From the NCBI GenBank assembly GCA_024274855.1, contig JAJSAJ010000617.1:1-21892 (forward strand): 21,892 nt of DNA, written 5' to 3'. Positions 1-8,500 of the stretch are shown piece by piece. The stretch comes from Planctomycetota bacterium (GTDB lineage: Bacteria > Planctomycetota > Planctomycetia > Pirellulales > Pirellulaceae). The notes beneath the pieces are model-generated. The model saw only the letters and a list, made by a program, of their open reading frames with translations, did no database searches and was not told the DNA's origin. Numbering within the stretch: the first letter of the stretch is position 1; the number at the start of each line of letters is the position of its first letter. The translations under genes and the position numbers were made by a program.

Positions 1-165
1 CCCGGGAACGAGCGGATGCTCGGGATAGTGTCCCTGAAAAAAATACTCGTCATCTCGAAATGTTTTTCGGCAGACAATTCGGCCTTTCTCAACGGTGACG
101 ATTTCGTCGACCAACAACATCGGCCCGCGGTGTGGAATCGCCTCTTCAATTGTTTTTCGCGTCAT
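1..165 (-). CDS. FabZ-like 3-hydroxyacyl-ACP dehydratase (hotdog fold), 3' end beyond window
   Basis: The first 55 codons of a gene that runs off the left edge; it is too short to show up as a long ORF. The peptide begins MTRKTIEEAIPHRGPMLLVD and carries FQGHYPEHPLVPG at residues 43-55. These are the two N-terminal hallmarks of FabZ-type hotdog dehydratases, with His46 in the position of the catalytic histidine. FabZ enzymes remove water from 3-hydroxyacyl-ACP to give the trans-2-enoyl-ACP. The ATG (163-165) follows a GAGGGG ribosome-binding site at 6 bp, and the preceding CrtI-like gene ends only 16 bp upstream, so the two are probably co-transcribed. It probably serves the lipid cluster rather than housekeeping fatty acid synthesis (inference from context). 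The active-site Asp/Glu on the second half of the fold is outside the window, so activity cannot be judged. Confidence 0.85.
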   Translation of the reverse strand, partial: MTRKTIEEAIPHRGPMLLVDEIVTVEKGRIVCRKTFRDDEYFFQGHYPEHPLVPG

Positions 166-181
166 CAAATCCCCTCGTCAC

Positions 182-1609
182 TCATCCGATCGCGGCCGCG
201 GTCAGCTGGGCATCCACATCATTAGCAACAATCACGCCGTAGTTGATCGCGCCGAGCCAGCCCGACATGATAATGCCGACACTACCGGCGTGGTAGAGCC
301 CGCGAACATGCTTGGGCAACTCTCGACTTACCATCAACCCCTCAAACTTGGTTCCGAAGCTGGATCCGCCCAGATGCTGCGTAAACCGCTGAAACGTCCG
401 AGGGGGCGAAGCTTCGATATACGCAATCCGCTCGCGGCAATTCGGCACATAGCGGTCCAATGCGTCGAGTGTCGTTTCGATCAGGTCCTGCTTGGAACCT
501 TCATACTCGCCTGGTGCCAGATCAGCCCAGTCCTCGTAGCGTGCATTGGTGCTCGACACAATCAGGCAGCGTGGGGGCGATTTCGGACGTATCCGCGGAT
601 AGTAAAAGGAGAAGGTCCGACTTGTAATATTTCGATCGAGCAGCAAGTCGGTTCGAAACGCCGGTGCCGTGGAACTGAACAACAAATCACCTGTCGATTC
701 GTCGATCTTGTCATCCGGTTTCAATGCCATATAGACTTGTGTACTCGAATTATTCAGTCGCACTGCACTTGCATCGTTGAAGAATGTCCGGTCAAAATGC
801 TCCGGTCCAACAAGGCGGTTCACGGTAGCGAGCAGGTTTGCATTGGACACAACAGCTCGTGCACCAATCGTGCGGTCGCCAACACGCACACCACACACTC
901 GTCCTCCTCGAACCTGAATCTCGTCGACCTCACTGCGAATTGCAATGTCAACGCCGTTATTGCGCAGTTCGCGTTCCATCAAATGAATCAGGTGATCCGT
1001 GCCTCCTTGGAACGTGAAGACACCTTTCGACATGAAGTTCGAAAACACGATTCCGTACGTGATCGCCGGATCTTCAAGTGTTGAGCCATTTGCATAGGTT
1101 ATCGGCTCCATCAGCAACCGGACGACATCCTCGCGACCCGGGAAAAACCGCTCAAACAGCTGACCGTTGGTCATCGATTGGTCGTCATAAAAGTTCATCG
1201 CCCGGACGGTGTCAAAAAAGCGATGAACCGTTTCCTGGGTAATAGCAAATCGCTCGATCAGCAATCGAGTAAAGTCATCACGATTGAACTCCGTCGTAAG
1301 CGAAAACACCGGATTATCAAAGCGGATATTTTTCAGCTGGACAATCGAATCCGCAATCTCTCGTGTCCAATATCGCCGGCAACTCTTGATCATGCCAAAG
1401 GGGAACCCGTGCAACGAGATGTCAAACACATGCCCCCCCGGGCGCCGAAACCACGTAGCCAGACCGCCAAGTTTGTAATGCTGCTCGAGCAACAGCACAC
1501 GATAGCCGGTCCGACCGAGTACATTCGCGGCGGTCAGCCCGCCCAGCCCGCTGCCAATGACGATAACGTCATATTCCCGTCTCACGTTTTTCAGAAAATC
1601 TCTGGGCAT
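182..1609 (-). CDS. CrtI/phytoene desaturase-like FAD-dependent oxidoreductase 1
   Basis: A 475-aa flavoprotein. The N-terminal Rossmann dinucleotide-binding motif GSGLGGL is at residues 19-25, followed by an acidic residue ending the second strand (LLLEQH, Glu42) and LGG, the CrtI/RetSat arrangement for FAD. The C-terminal FAD-contact region is at about 437-465 (YHAGSVGIIMSGWLGAINYG). Length is normal for the family (about 470-510 aa). Members desaturate, isomerise or saturate polyenes (carotenoids, retinoids), and relatives also occur in ladderane-type lipid clusters. The substrate here is unknown, and no phytoene synthase is visible, so an acyl-ACP or polyene lipid substrate is the better inference. 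The ATG at 1609 is the first Met, and the GxGxxG motif falls at the expected distance from it. The gene reads intact, unlike its neighbour at 1778-3166. Confidence 0.9.
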   Translation of the reverse strand: MPRDFLKNVRREYDVIVIGSGLGGLTAANVLGRTGYRVLLLEQHYKLGGLATWFRRPGGHVFDISLHGFPFGMIKSCRRYWTREIADSIVQLKNIRFDNPVFSLTTEFNRDDFTRLLIERFAITQETVHRFFDTVRAMNFYDDQSMTNGQLFERFFPGREDVVRLLMEPITYANGSTLEDPAITYGIVFSNFMSKGVFTFQGGTDHLIHLMERELRNNGVDIAIRSEVDEIQVRGGRVCGVRVGDRTIGARAVVSNANLLATVNRLVGPEHFDRTFFNDASAVRLNNSSTQVYMALKPDDKIDESTGDLLFSSTAPAFRTDLLLDRNITSRTFSFYYPRIRPKSPPRCLIVSSTNARYEDWADLAPGEYEGSKQDLIETTLDALDRYVPNCRERIAYIEASPPRTFQRFTQHLGGSSFGTKFEGLMVSRELPKHVRGLYHAGSVGIIMSGWLGAINYGVIVANDVDAQLTAAAIG

Positions 1610-1777
1610 CAGACTCTTGTCATTAATATTGAAAATCGTTTACTGATTGATAAAACTGAGCGTCAAGTCGATTGCTGCTGACGAATATTCCGTGTCTAGC
1701 GAGAATAGATTTCATTTCGATCGTCTAAACCAGTATTCACCGAAGAAAACAAAGGGCCCATCTTGGCCACAAATGGC

Positions 1778-3166
1778 CTAGGGTTCACGCAACAGATAGC
1801 GATTCGCGATTAGCGTGCCGCTGAGAATTGTCCCGATGATACCGACGTAACCCTGGTCGCTGCCACAAATATAGAGGTTTTCGATCGATGTCCGGCCATC
1901 CAATCGTTTGTCAGGTGCACCGTACACGGCTCCATTGTCGTGCCAGGTGAAACGTCGAATCGTCCTGGGCGTGAACATGTCGGTGTCGATCACATAGCCT
2001 CGATAGTCGGGCACAAAGCGTACTGTCGACTCCGCAGACCGATCATACCAGGCAAGCTTTGCCAGGCGATAGGCTTCCTCGGACAAATTGCTCCAACGTC
2101 TGAAGTCGGCAATCATGGTCACGCGAATCACGCCCTCCTCCATAACGTCACTGCCGTACATGAAGTTATTGGGCGAGCAGATCACGCCGGTACGCGTGTC
2201 GCATAGTTCGTCGTCGGGTCGCTGCCAATGAAACGTGTCGGAATCGTTAAAAAAGACGATCGTCTGATCATGCCCAAGCTGTTGTGGTTGCCTGTCGAGA
2301 ACGGAAATTGCCTCGATAAAAGACATTTGCCCCGCGGAACGGGTGGCGCTGCTGGACGGTTCCACACCGCTCAGCCGCATCGTTTCAGCGATCCCGGCCG
2401 AGGAAAGAACATTTCGACACTCCAACTGCTGACCGTTTTCCAACTCGACACCAATTGCGCGACCCCCGTCCGTCCGAATGTGGCGCACGGGCGATCTCAG
2501 TCGCAACTCGCCCCCAATGGTCCGAAAACGTCGGACCAGTTTCCTGAGAATCAAACGAATTCCGGCCGCCGGCCGAGCGAGTCACTCAAGAAAGATACTA
2601 CGGAACATGATACTGAATTGGCCGAAGTCCATGTCCTGTTCACGCGCGTTCCCGTACCACATAAGCGGGCAGAGTAACATCTCGCACAGCAACGGATCAG
2701 TGATCACATCGCCCAGGACCTTACGGGTCGATTGGTAGTAGAGTTCCGTGTCCAGATCGTCATAATCGATCAACTGCGAAACGAGTTTCCTGAAATTATC
2801 GCGTTGATCGGGAAACTTAGCCGCAATTTCCGACTCCAGCAGCTCCGTTTCGTTGGTGAATCGGAGTCGCACATCGGGGAACGCAATTGTCGAACCGATT
2901 TGGGGAACGAGTGCAAAGTCGTCCCAGCGAAACCGCAACTGACGCAGCAAACGAGCCAAAGGCCCGCGGCGAGCGCCTTTGGGCGTAAAGTTCGTCACCG
3001 CATGCAACCCGACATCGAACTGCCGACCTCGCAGGCGGTAAAACGAATTCAAGCCGCCAATCGTGCTGTGCTGCTCAACAATGCAAACCCGGCGGTCGAA
3101 GTGAGCAAGACGGATTCCGGCAGATAGTCCAGACAAACCAGCGCCGATGATGACCGTATCATACAT
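1778..3166 (-). pseudogene. CrtI/phytoene desaturase-like FAD-dependent oxidoreductase 2, interrupted by in-frame TGA
   Basis: A second CrtI-like flavoprotein of 463 codons. The start is the ATG at 3164-3166, chosen because it sits 5 residues before the Rossmann motif (GAGLSGL, 8-14) and has an AGGA box upstream; a longer ORF begins at 3232. Glu33 (CIVEQH) ends the second strand. Codon 195 (2582-2584) is TGA. Reading continues in the same frame as LARPAAGIRLILRKLVRRF, a normal family segment, through to the C-terminal FAD-contact region (YICGSDQGYVGIIG) and a TAG stop at 1778-1780. There is no frameshift. A short automatic call may list two ORFs (2582-3232 and 1778-2554), but they are one gene. 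I recall many relatives having Gly at the TGA site, which would make the change GGA to TGA (not verified). The start lies 223 bp downstream of the ACP gene. It is broken as written, but a sequencing error is possible. Confidence 0.85.
2582..2584 (-). other. In-frame TGA (codon 195) in CrtI-like gene 2
   Basis: Reading on the minus strand, codons run ATC TTT CTT GAG TGA CTC GCT CGG. The stop is in register with both halves of the protein: 2584 and the downstream codon start at 2554 differ by a multiple of 3. TGA also ends several other genes here (182, 5527, 8856, 11365), so code reassignment is not supported. A GC-rich stem of 5 bp with a GGC loop lies just after it (plus 2563-2575). Confidence 0.9.
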
Positions 3167-3389
3167 GGCATTTCCTGGCTGGGCTGACGAGTTCCAATGG
3201 TAAGATTCAATCGGAATGGAAACCGAGACCAAAAGGAGGTGGAACGAAAAAAACAGTCTGGCGAATCCGTAGCGTTCACACCCAGCTAGCCATCAATATC
3301 GGGAGCCTTGCGGGTGAAAGGAGACGACATTCAAACAAATCGACTACGGCTCGCAATGCTCGGCCACTTGCGTCGGCGTTTGCGAGCAT

Positions 3390-3653
3390 CTAGCCAGCGC
3401 GTTGCTTGTCTTTCATGATTGGCTCAAGGTATCGAACGGTGCTTGCCATGCTGGCCAACTGTTCATACTGCTCTTCTGGAATCTGAACACGGTACCGCTT
3501 CCGCAACTCCATAACGATATCCAGAAAGTCCATACTATCCAATTCAAGCTGTTCCCGAAACGCCACATCGTCTTTTAGATCGCTTAGATCTTCATCGGGC
3601 GCAATGGTAGACAGAATATCCAGAATTTCGTCACGAATATCGTCTGGCGTCAT
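3390..3653 (-). CDS. Acyl carrier protein
   Basis: An 87-aa type II acyl carrier protein. It carries the growing or modified acyl chain as a phosphopantetheine thioester in the cytoplasm. The attachment Ser40 lies in LELDSMDFL, the canonical DS motif at the start of helix II, and the rest is acidic and helical as expected. I chose the ATG at 3651-3653 because a strong TAAGGAG box lies 10 bp upstream and the product then has normal ACP length. The longer open frame to 3773 would place that box inside the coding region. The gene lies 153 bp after the ketosynthase and 223 bp before CrtI-like gene 2. It is probably a dedicated ACP for the cluster rather than the housekeeping AcpP (inference; the core differs from the usual DSLD). 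Confidence 0.92.
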   Translation of the reverse strand: MTPDDIRDEILDILSTIAPDEDLSDLKDDVAFREQLELDSMDFLDIVMELRKRYRVQIPEEQYEQLASMASTVRYLEPIMKDKQRAG

Positions 3654-3671
3654 ACCGCATTTTCTCCTTAG

Positions 3672-3686
3672 GCGGGCATCGCCCGC
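3672..3686 (-). promoter_or_regulatory. Perfect hairpin directly upstream of the ACP ribosome-binding site
   Basis: GCGGGC-GAT-GCCCGC on the minus strand forms a 6-bp perfect GC stem with a 3-nt loop. It ends one base before the TAAGGAG box that serves the ACP start. In a polycistronic transcript from the ketosynthase it could set the 5' end of the ACP message (processing or stability) or affect ribosome access. It has no T-run, so it is not a classic terminator. The structure is seen; the function is inference. Confidence 0.4.
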
Positions 3687-3806
3687 AACCAAAGTAGCTT
3701 CGCTCATGCAAACCGACGCGTGTTGAGTGTGCTGTTCCATTCGGAAGAACGAAACAAGACCAATTCGCCACATGTCGCAACGTGCACAGGCTCAGTTTCC
3801 CATCGC

Positions 3807-5072
3807 CTACTCGTCAAATCGCTTGACAATCAAAACGGAATTGATTCCAAGCATACCAAATGAATTGTTCAATATCAGGTCGACACGTCCGGCCTCGCAA
3901 GCTTGGTTCAGGACCAGGCCGTTCAAGGCGCACTCCGGATCCAACTGGTCGACATTGATCGTCGGATGGCACATCCCGTCTTCAAAGGAACCCAGGTTAC
4001 CAGCCAACTCCAATGCCCCGGCTGCCCCCATACTGTGTCCGATAAAGCTCTTCGTGTTATTAAACAATGTATGGTCGCAATTGCCGAACACCGTTCGCAG
4101 TGCGGCACACTCCTGAATATCGCCGCTAGTCGTTCCGGTCGCATGTGTATTGACAATTCCAATCTGCTGGGGCACCAGCCCGGCTCGATTCAAAGCCATC
4201 TGGATGCACTGCGCCTGCCGTTCCGCGTTAGGCACGACGAAGTCGGTCGCGTCCGTGTTCATCGCATGTCCCACAACCTCGGCATAGATCTTCGCTCCGC
4301 GTCGACGCGCATCATCCAATCGCTCCAAGACGTATACACACGCACCTTCGGCAACGACGATCCCGTTGCGTTGGACATCAAACGGCCGGGACGCCCGTGT
4401 CGGGTCTTCGTGCTCGGCCAAGGCTCCCTGACTACGAAAACTGGCGAAAATTCCAAATGTGTGGATACTCTCCGAAACACCGCCCGCCAATGCCACATCG
4501 CATTCGCCCAATCGCAACATTTGCAGGCCCTGAATCACTCCCGCGTTACCGGCGGCGCACGCGGCGCCAATTGTGTAATGGGGGCCAGTGATCTTCATAT
4601 TCAAGGCCACTTCGCCCGCCGGATTATTGGCGACCGTTCGTGGATTGTGATGATGTGACCAAAAACTAACGTCGTAGTCGTATCCTTTCAGCTAGTAGAT
4701 TTCATTTTCCGTCTCAACGTTCCCATGTTCCGTCACACCAAGGAAGATCCCAACGCGACTGGAGTCGACGTTCGGCCAGTCCAGTCCCGCATCCACAACC
4801 GCCTGGTTCGTGGCAAAGATTCCAACACTTCCGGCACGCGTTCCTCGCCTCGCGTCTTTTCGTGTCTGGTATTGTCTGACGTCAAACTCGCAAACGCCTG
4901 CCAGCGTCCTGCCGACGTAGCGAATCTCATAGCGCCGAACACCGCTGCGCCCGGCCAAAAGGTTCCCACGAAGCTCCGCCAACGTATTGCCCAGCGGCGA
5001 CGTCAATCCAACGCCAGTCATCACGATCCGCTGTGAATCCGGCAGATTATGCTCCGAGCTTCCGGCAACCAT
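3807..5072 (-). pseudogene. FabF-like beta-ketoacyl-ACP synthase (KAS II family), interrupted by in-frame TAG
   Basis: One condensing-enzyme gene of 422 codons with a single in-frame TAG at codon 127 (4692-4694). Before it comes RIVMTGVGLTSPLGNT, the typical KS start. After it the same frame continues LKGYDYDVSFWSHHHNPRTV and then ITGPHYTIGAACAAGN. The catalytic set is complete: Cys172 (GAACAAG), His310 (NTHATGT), Lys341 and His346 (NTKSFIGHSMGAAGALE), and the C-terminal NNSFG loop. It would condense acyl-ACP with malonyl-ACP to extend the chain. The start ATG at 5072 has an AGGA box upstream. Automatic calling would split it into 4692-5072 and an internal GTG-start ORF 3807-4610. The second piece alone lacks the N-terminal part of the thiolase fold and is unlikely to work. 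It is broken as written; GAG or CAG to TAG is the simplest origin. Confidence 0.87.
4692..4694 (-). other. In-frame TAG (codon 127) in the ketosynthase gene
   Basis: Minus-strand codons read GAA AAT GAA ATC TAC TAG CTG AAA GGA TAC. Positions 4694 and 4610 (start of the downstream open segment) are in the same frame, and the 27 codons between them encode recognisable KS sequence (HHHNPRTVANNPAGEVALN). TAG also terminates the ketosynthase itself (3807), the ACP (3390) and CrtI-like gene 2 (1778), so it is a real stop in this genome. Confidence 0.9.
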
Positions 5073-5526
5073 TCCCGGCGTTCCTAAGTTGGCGTAAAAC
5101 CATTGAAACTACACCTTTCCGCACGTTTTGGCAACCGGTGGGAACTCGCAAAGAGTGCTGAACACACTCCGTCAAAAAAGCACCAAGACCGGCAATGATC
5201 GTTAGCTGGGCCAACGAGAGGGTGAGGCACCTGCCGAGCCGGTGAAAAGTGTCGCCTCTGGTTGACGTTATGGCTCAGCAGAATCTTCGCCCTCCCGTCT
5301 GGTCGACCACGTCACGATCAAGGCCGCCGAAACCGCTAACCCCGCTCATTTGGGGATTCTACGTCACCCAAGGCGGACGATCGGTCCCTTGGAAACTCGC
5401 CCCGGCCCTGGGAAGTGCGGCGTTTATTCCACTTCTTTTCTACTTACTCGGAGCATTGAAACCGATTCGAAGATCGGAACGGGGAAGATAATTCCGAGTC
5501 ATTCCCATGCCCCACCGGTCTCATTA
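5073..5526. other. 454-bp spacer between FAAL-reductase and ketosynthase genes
   Basis: No minus-strand reading frame of note is present. A 5-bp stem-loop (CCGAT/ATCGG, plus 5462-5477) lies about 50 bp past the FAAL-reductase stop but lacks a T-run. A TTGACG box is present on the minus strand about 100 bp before the ketosynthase start, without a convincing -10 element. A plus-strand ORF (5249-5491, 80 codons, one hydrophobic stretch near its end) has no ribosome-binding site and is probably chance. The spacer may hold a separate promoter for the ketosynthase-ACP-CrtI-dehydratase half of the cluster (inference). Confidence 0.4.
5462..5477 (-). terminator. Weak stem-loop downstream of FAAL-reductase gene
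   Basis: CCGAT, a 6-nt loop CTTCGA, then ATCGG, followed by only TTTC on the minus strand. It lies about 50 bp past the stop at 5527. The stem is short and the T-run poor, so this is a tentative call. Confidence 0.2.
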
Positions 5527-8500
5527 TCACTCCATCCCATCCGTCTTAGCGGTTGTGACATGGCGAGGACTTGCTGGAATGAGCTGCTTGCGTTGGAGGA
5601 ACTCCACGATCGCGGCAACAGTCTCGTCGAGCGGTGGCTCAGGACAAGAAGACCCGGATTGTTCACGACTTGTACGATACTGCTGATTGTCGTACCGCTT
5701 GTGCCGCATGCGGTCTAGCTTTCGGAAGTTCGTGTTAAAGAAGGGAACGAGCGGATAGAGAAGATCGTCTTTCGTACAGTGCCGGTTGATATGCTCCACG
5801 AAGCTATTAATGTCCAAGTATCGAAAACCGTATCCGAATTGGCGAGTAATCGTCTCAGTGACAACCGGAAAGCTATAATAGTCATCGGCCGTCAAGTGGT
5901 ACGTGTTTGCCAAGGCATCCTCGGAAGTCGCAAGCTGGCTCACCGCGACCAGGTTGTCGGCGGCCACATCGGCAGGCAAAAAACTCACCTGATTCTCAAT
6001 GTCAACCGCGATACCGTGCCGAATCATGTATGACAACACCCGCACGGTAATATCGCGTTGGACATAATGCCCGCCCCGGGACGCGGTGAGCAGCGAGGGG
6101 CGAAACACATTCACTTTCAGGCCCCGTCGTGCAGCTTCAAAAACCAATTGTTCGGCAACCCACTTTGTTTGCGCATAGCCGAAGTCGAGTTCCTGCATGT
6201 CTGGGTTCGTATCGGACTCTAACAAGTTCCTTGGAGCCGACCATCCGAAAATGAACGTGGTTGAGATAAGATGGAACGACTTCTCTCGGCCCTCGCAGGC
6301 AAGCCGCAGTGCCTCCTCCGTTCCTTGCACGTTTGCCTTGCGCAATGCTTCGTAAGGTCGAACATAATCGACGGTCGCTCCGCAGTGGTAGATCGCCGAG
6401 GCCTGCGCACGAATTCTTTCCCAGTGGTCTTTGGTCAGGCCGAGACGTGGGTGCGCCAGGTCGCCCGGCAACACACGGATACGTCGCCGCAACATCTCGG
6501 TTACCTCGACATCTCGCGTGGCAATCCGCTGTAAAGCCGACTCGATACGCCGTGGGGCATGGTGCACATCATGAGATCTGACCACCACGTCAACGTTGGA
6601 ATTGGAAAGTCTCAACAGAGCATCGAGCAGGAAACCACCGAAAAACCCGGTCGCTCCGGTCAATAGGACCGTTCCGTTGGAGTCCGAGCAGAACGTCTCG
6701 CACGGCGCGATGTCGTCGGCCAGTCGGACGTCCTGCCGCATCAATTCGGTTTCACGTCGTTCAATGGATCGACGCCTTGCTGAATAGACTTGGCGCACCG
6801 TGTCGACTGGCAACTGCTGCTGTTGCTGGAACTCGTCGATCATAAGTTTCAGTTCGCCCACACGGACGGTCTGCAGCATCTTCAGGTCAAATAATTCGTC
6901 GGAAGCGTCATTGCCTCGCGCCTCGTAGAGTTTCTTGATAAAAAGGCTCAAGCTCACCAACGCAAGCGAGTCGACACCAGCCTCGCTCAACGTCAGATTC
7001 TCGGATCCCGGAGAATTGACACATTCCAATACATCTTGCAGCACGTGCTGGGACAGGTCGCCTTCCGCCGGTCGATGAGATGCCAGAACTTCCATTTCGC
7101 CGGCCAGCCAACGTCTCCGACACTCGAATCTCGCGATCTTCCCCGACGAGGTTCGGGCGATCGAGCCCGGTTTGACAGCTGCAAAGACCTCCACTTCCAA
7201 TCGGCAATTCCTCCGAATTTCCTCACAGATCCGTTCGCCGTCTGGCGAGTCCCACCGCGGCTTGATCTCCGCGACGATTGCCAACGCGTCCGATCCGTCC
7301 TCGCACTCGATCGCAAATGCCGCGACCGTCCCTGGACGATTGGAAGGAAGCGCTCGCTGAACGACGCTTTCGATGTCATGGGGATAGTAGTTCTTGCCTC
7401 GGAATATCATCACATCTTTCAGGCGGCCGCAGATAAAAAGCTCGCCCCCGTGGAAAAACCCGAGATCACCCGTACGCAGATAGCCACCAGAGACCGCGCC
7501 ATTGACGAGTGCCGCTTCAAAGAATGCGGCACTCAGTTCGGGCCTCTTCCAATACCCCATCGCCTTGCTGCCGCCACGCAACCAAATCTCTCCGATCTCA
7601 TCTTCGTCCAGCCGTTGACGGTTTCTCGGATTGACAATACGGACATCCAGCCCGTCCAAGGGGCGTCCGGAACTCGCCAATCGCGTTGATTCGTCCCGGT
7701 CGGCTGAGTGGGTTACGATTTGCAAGACGTTTTGCCGCAGCAGTTCGGCATTGACCGTAAGCTGCCGACGCCCCCCTTGGGAAACGGCCAACGTGGCCTC
7801 GGCGAGACCATAGGCCGCCGTAACCGCGTCGCGCGCCAGGCCACACTGTGCAAACCGATCCGCGAACCGAGTCATGGTCTCACATCGCACCGGTTCGGAG
7901 GCATTCATCATGGATCGCACTGAGCTGAGATCGAGTGATTCAAGATCCTCGTCTGAAACTACGCTCTTTCGCAACATGTACTCATATGCGAAGTTTGGCG
8001 CGGACGTGATCGTGCCACGAAACTTCGTAATCGTCTGGAGCCACAACAGAGGGCGTCGCATTAAGCTAAAGTCCGAAAACGCAGCCAAACGACCTCCCGC
8101 GAGTAGGGTGTTCAGGTAGTACCCAATCAGGCCCATGTCGTGGTAGTGGGGAAGCCAGGAAATACCCACCGTTTGCTGATTGTGAGTTGCCAAACCGTTG
8201 CAAATGACGTTTTTGTGCGAGACCACGACGCCACGTGGGGTCTCGGTGGAACCCGATGTGTACTGGAGGAACATGGTCGGATTAACGCGATTGGGAAACT
8301 CCGACATCTCTCCTTGAAACGCGTCCGTCCGGATCCACTGAAGCGAGCAAAGCGCATCATCCTTCAACTGCACGGATTTTGCTCCGTTGTTGCCACCCAG
8401 ATTCTGCACTTGATCGTGGCAGCGTTTGCTGGCAAGAACCACTCTGGCGCCGGCATCGGCCGCTACAAGCAACAGCTTCCTCTTGCTGCCTTTGAAACCG

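Noticed and set aside
95..1084. Long plus-strand ORF (329 codons) opposite CrtI-like gene 1
   Set aside because: Shadow of the minus-strand gene, which has clear FAD motifs; the plus-strand product is Cys/His/Arg-rich without any domain pattern.
2554..2584. Selenocysteine at the TGA of CrtI-like gene 2
   Set aside because: The 5-bp stem after the codon is small, the position is not expected to hold Cys, and a neighbouring gene has a TAG of the same kind, so nonsense change or error explains both better.
3231..3286. Perfect AAAGGAGGTGG Shine-Dalgarno-like sequence on the plus strand
   Set aside because: Followed only by a GTG-led frame of about 16 codons and no ATG at usable distance; probably chance.
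2582..4694. Alternative genetic code or general stop read-through
   Set aside because: TGA, TAG and TAA all serve as normal terminators of other genes in the window, and the other long genes contain no internal stops.
5249..5491. Plus-strand ORF of 80 codons with a hydrophobic stretch near its C-terminus
   Set aside because: It begins with GTG (or an internal ATG at 5270) without a ribosome-binding site, would be the only plus-strand gene in the window, and matches no family I recognise. It could be a real small membrane protein, but support is too weak.
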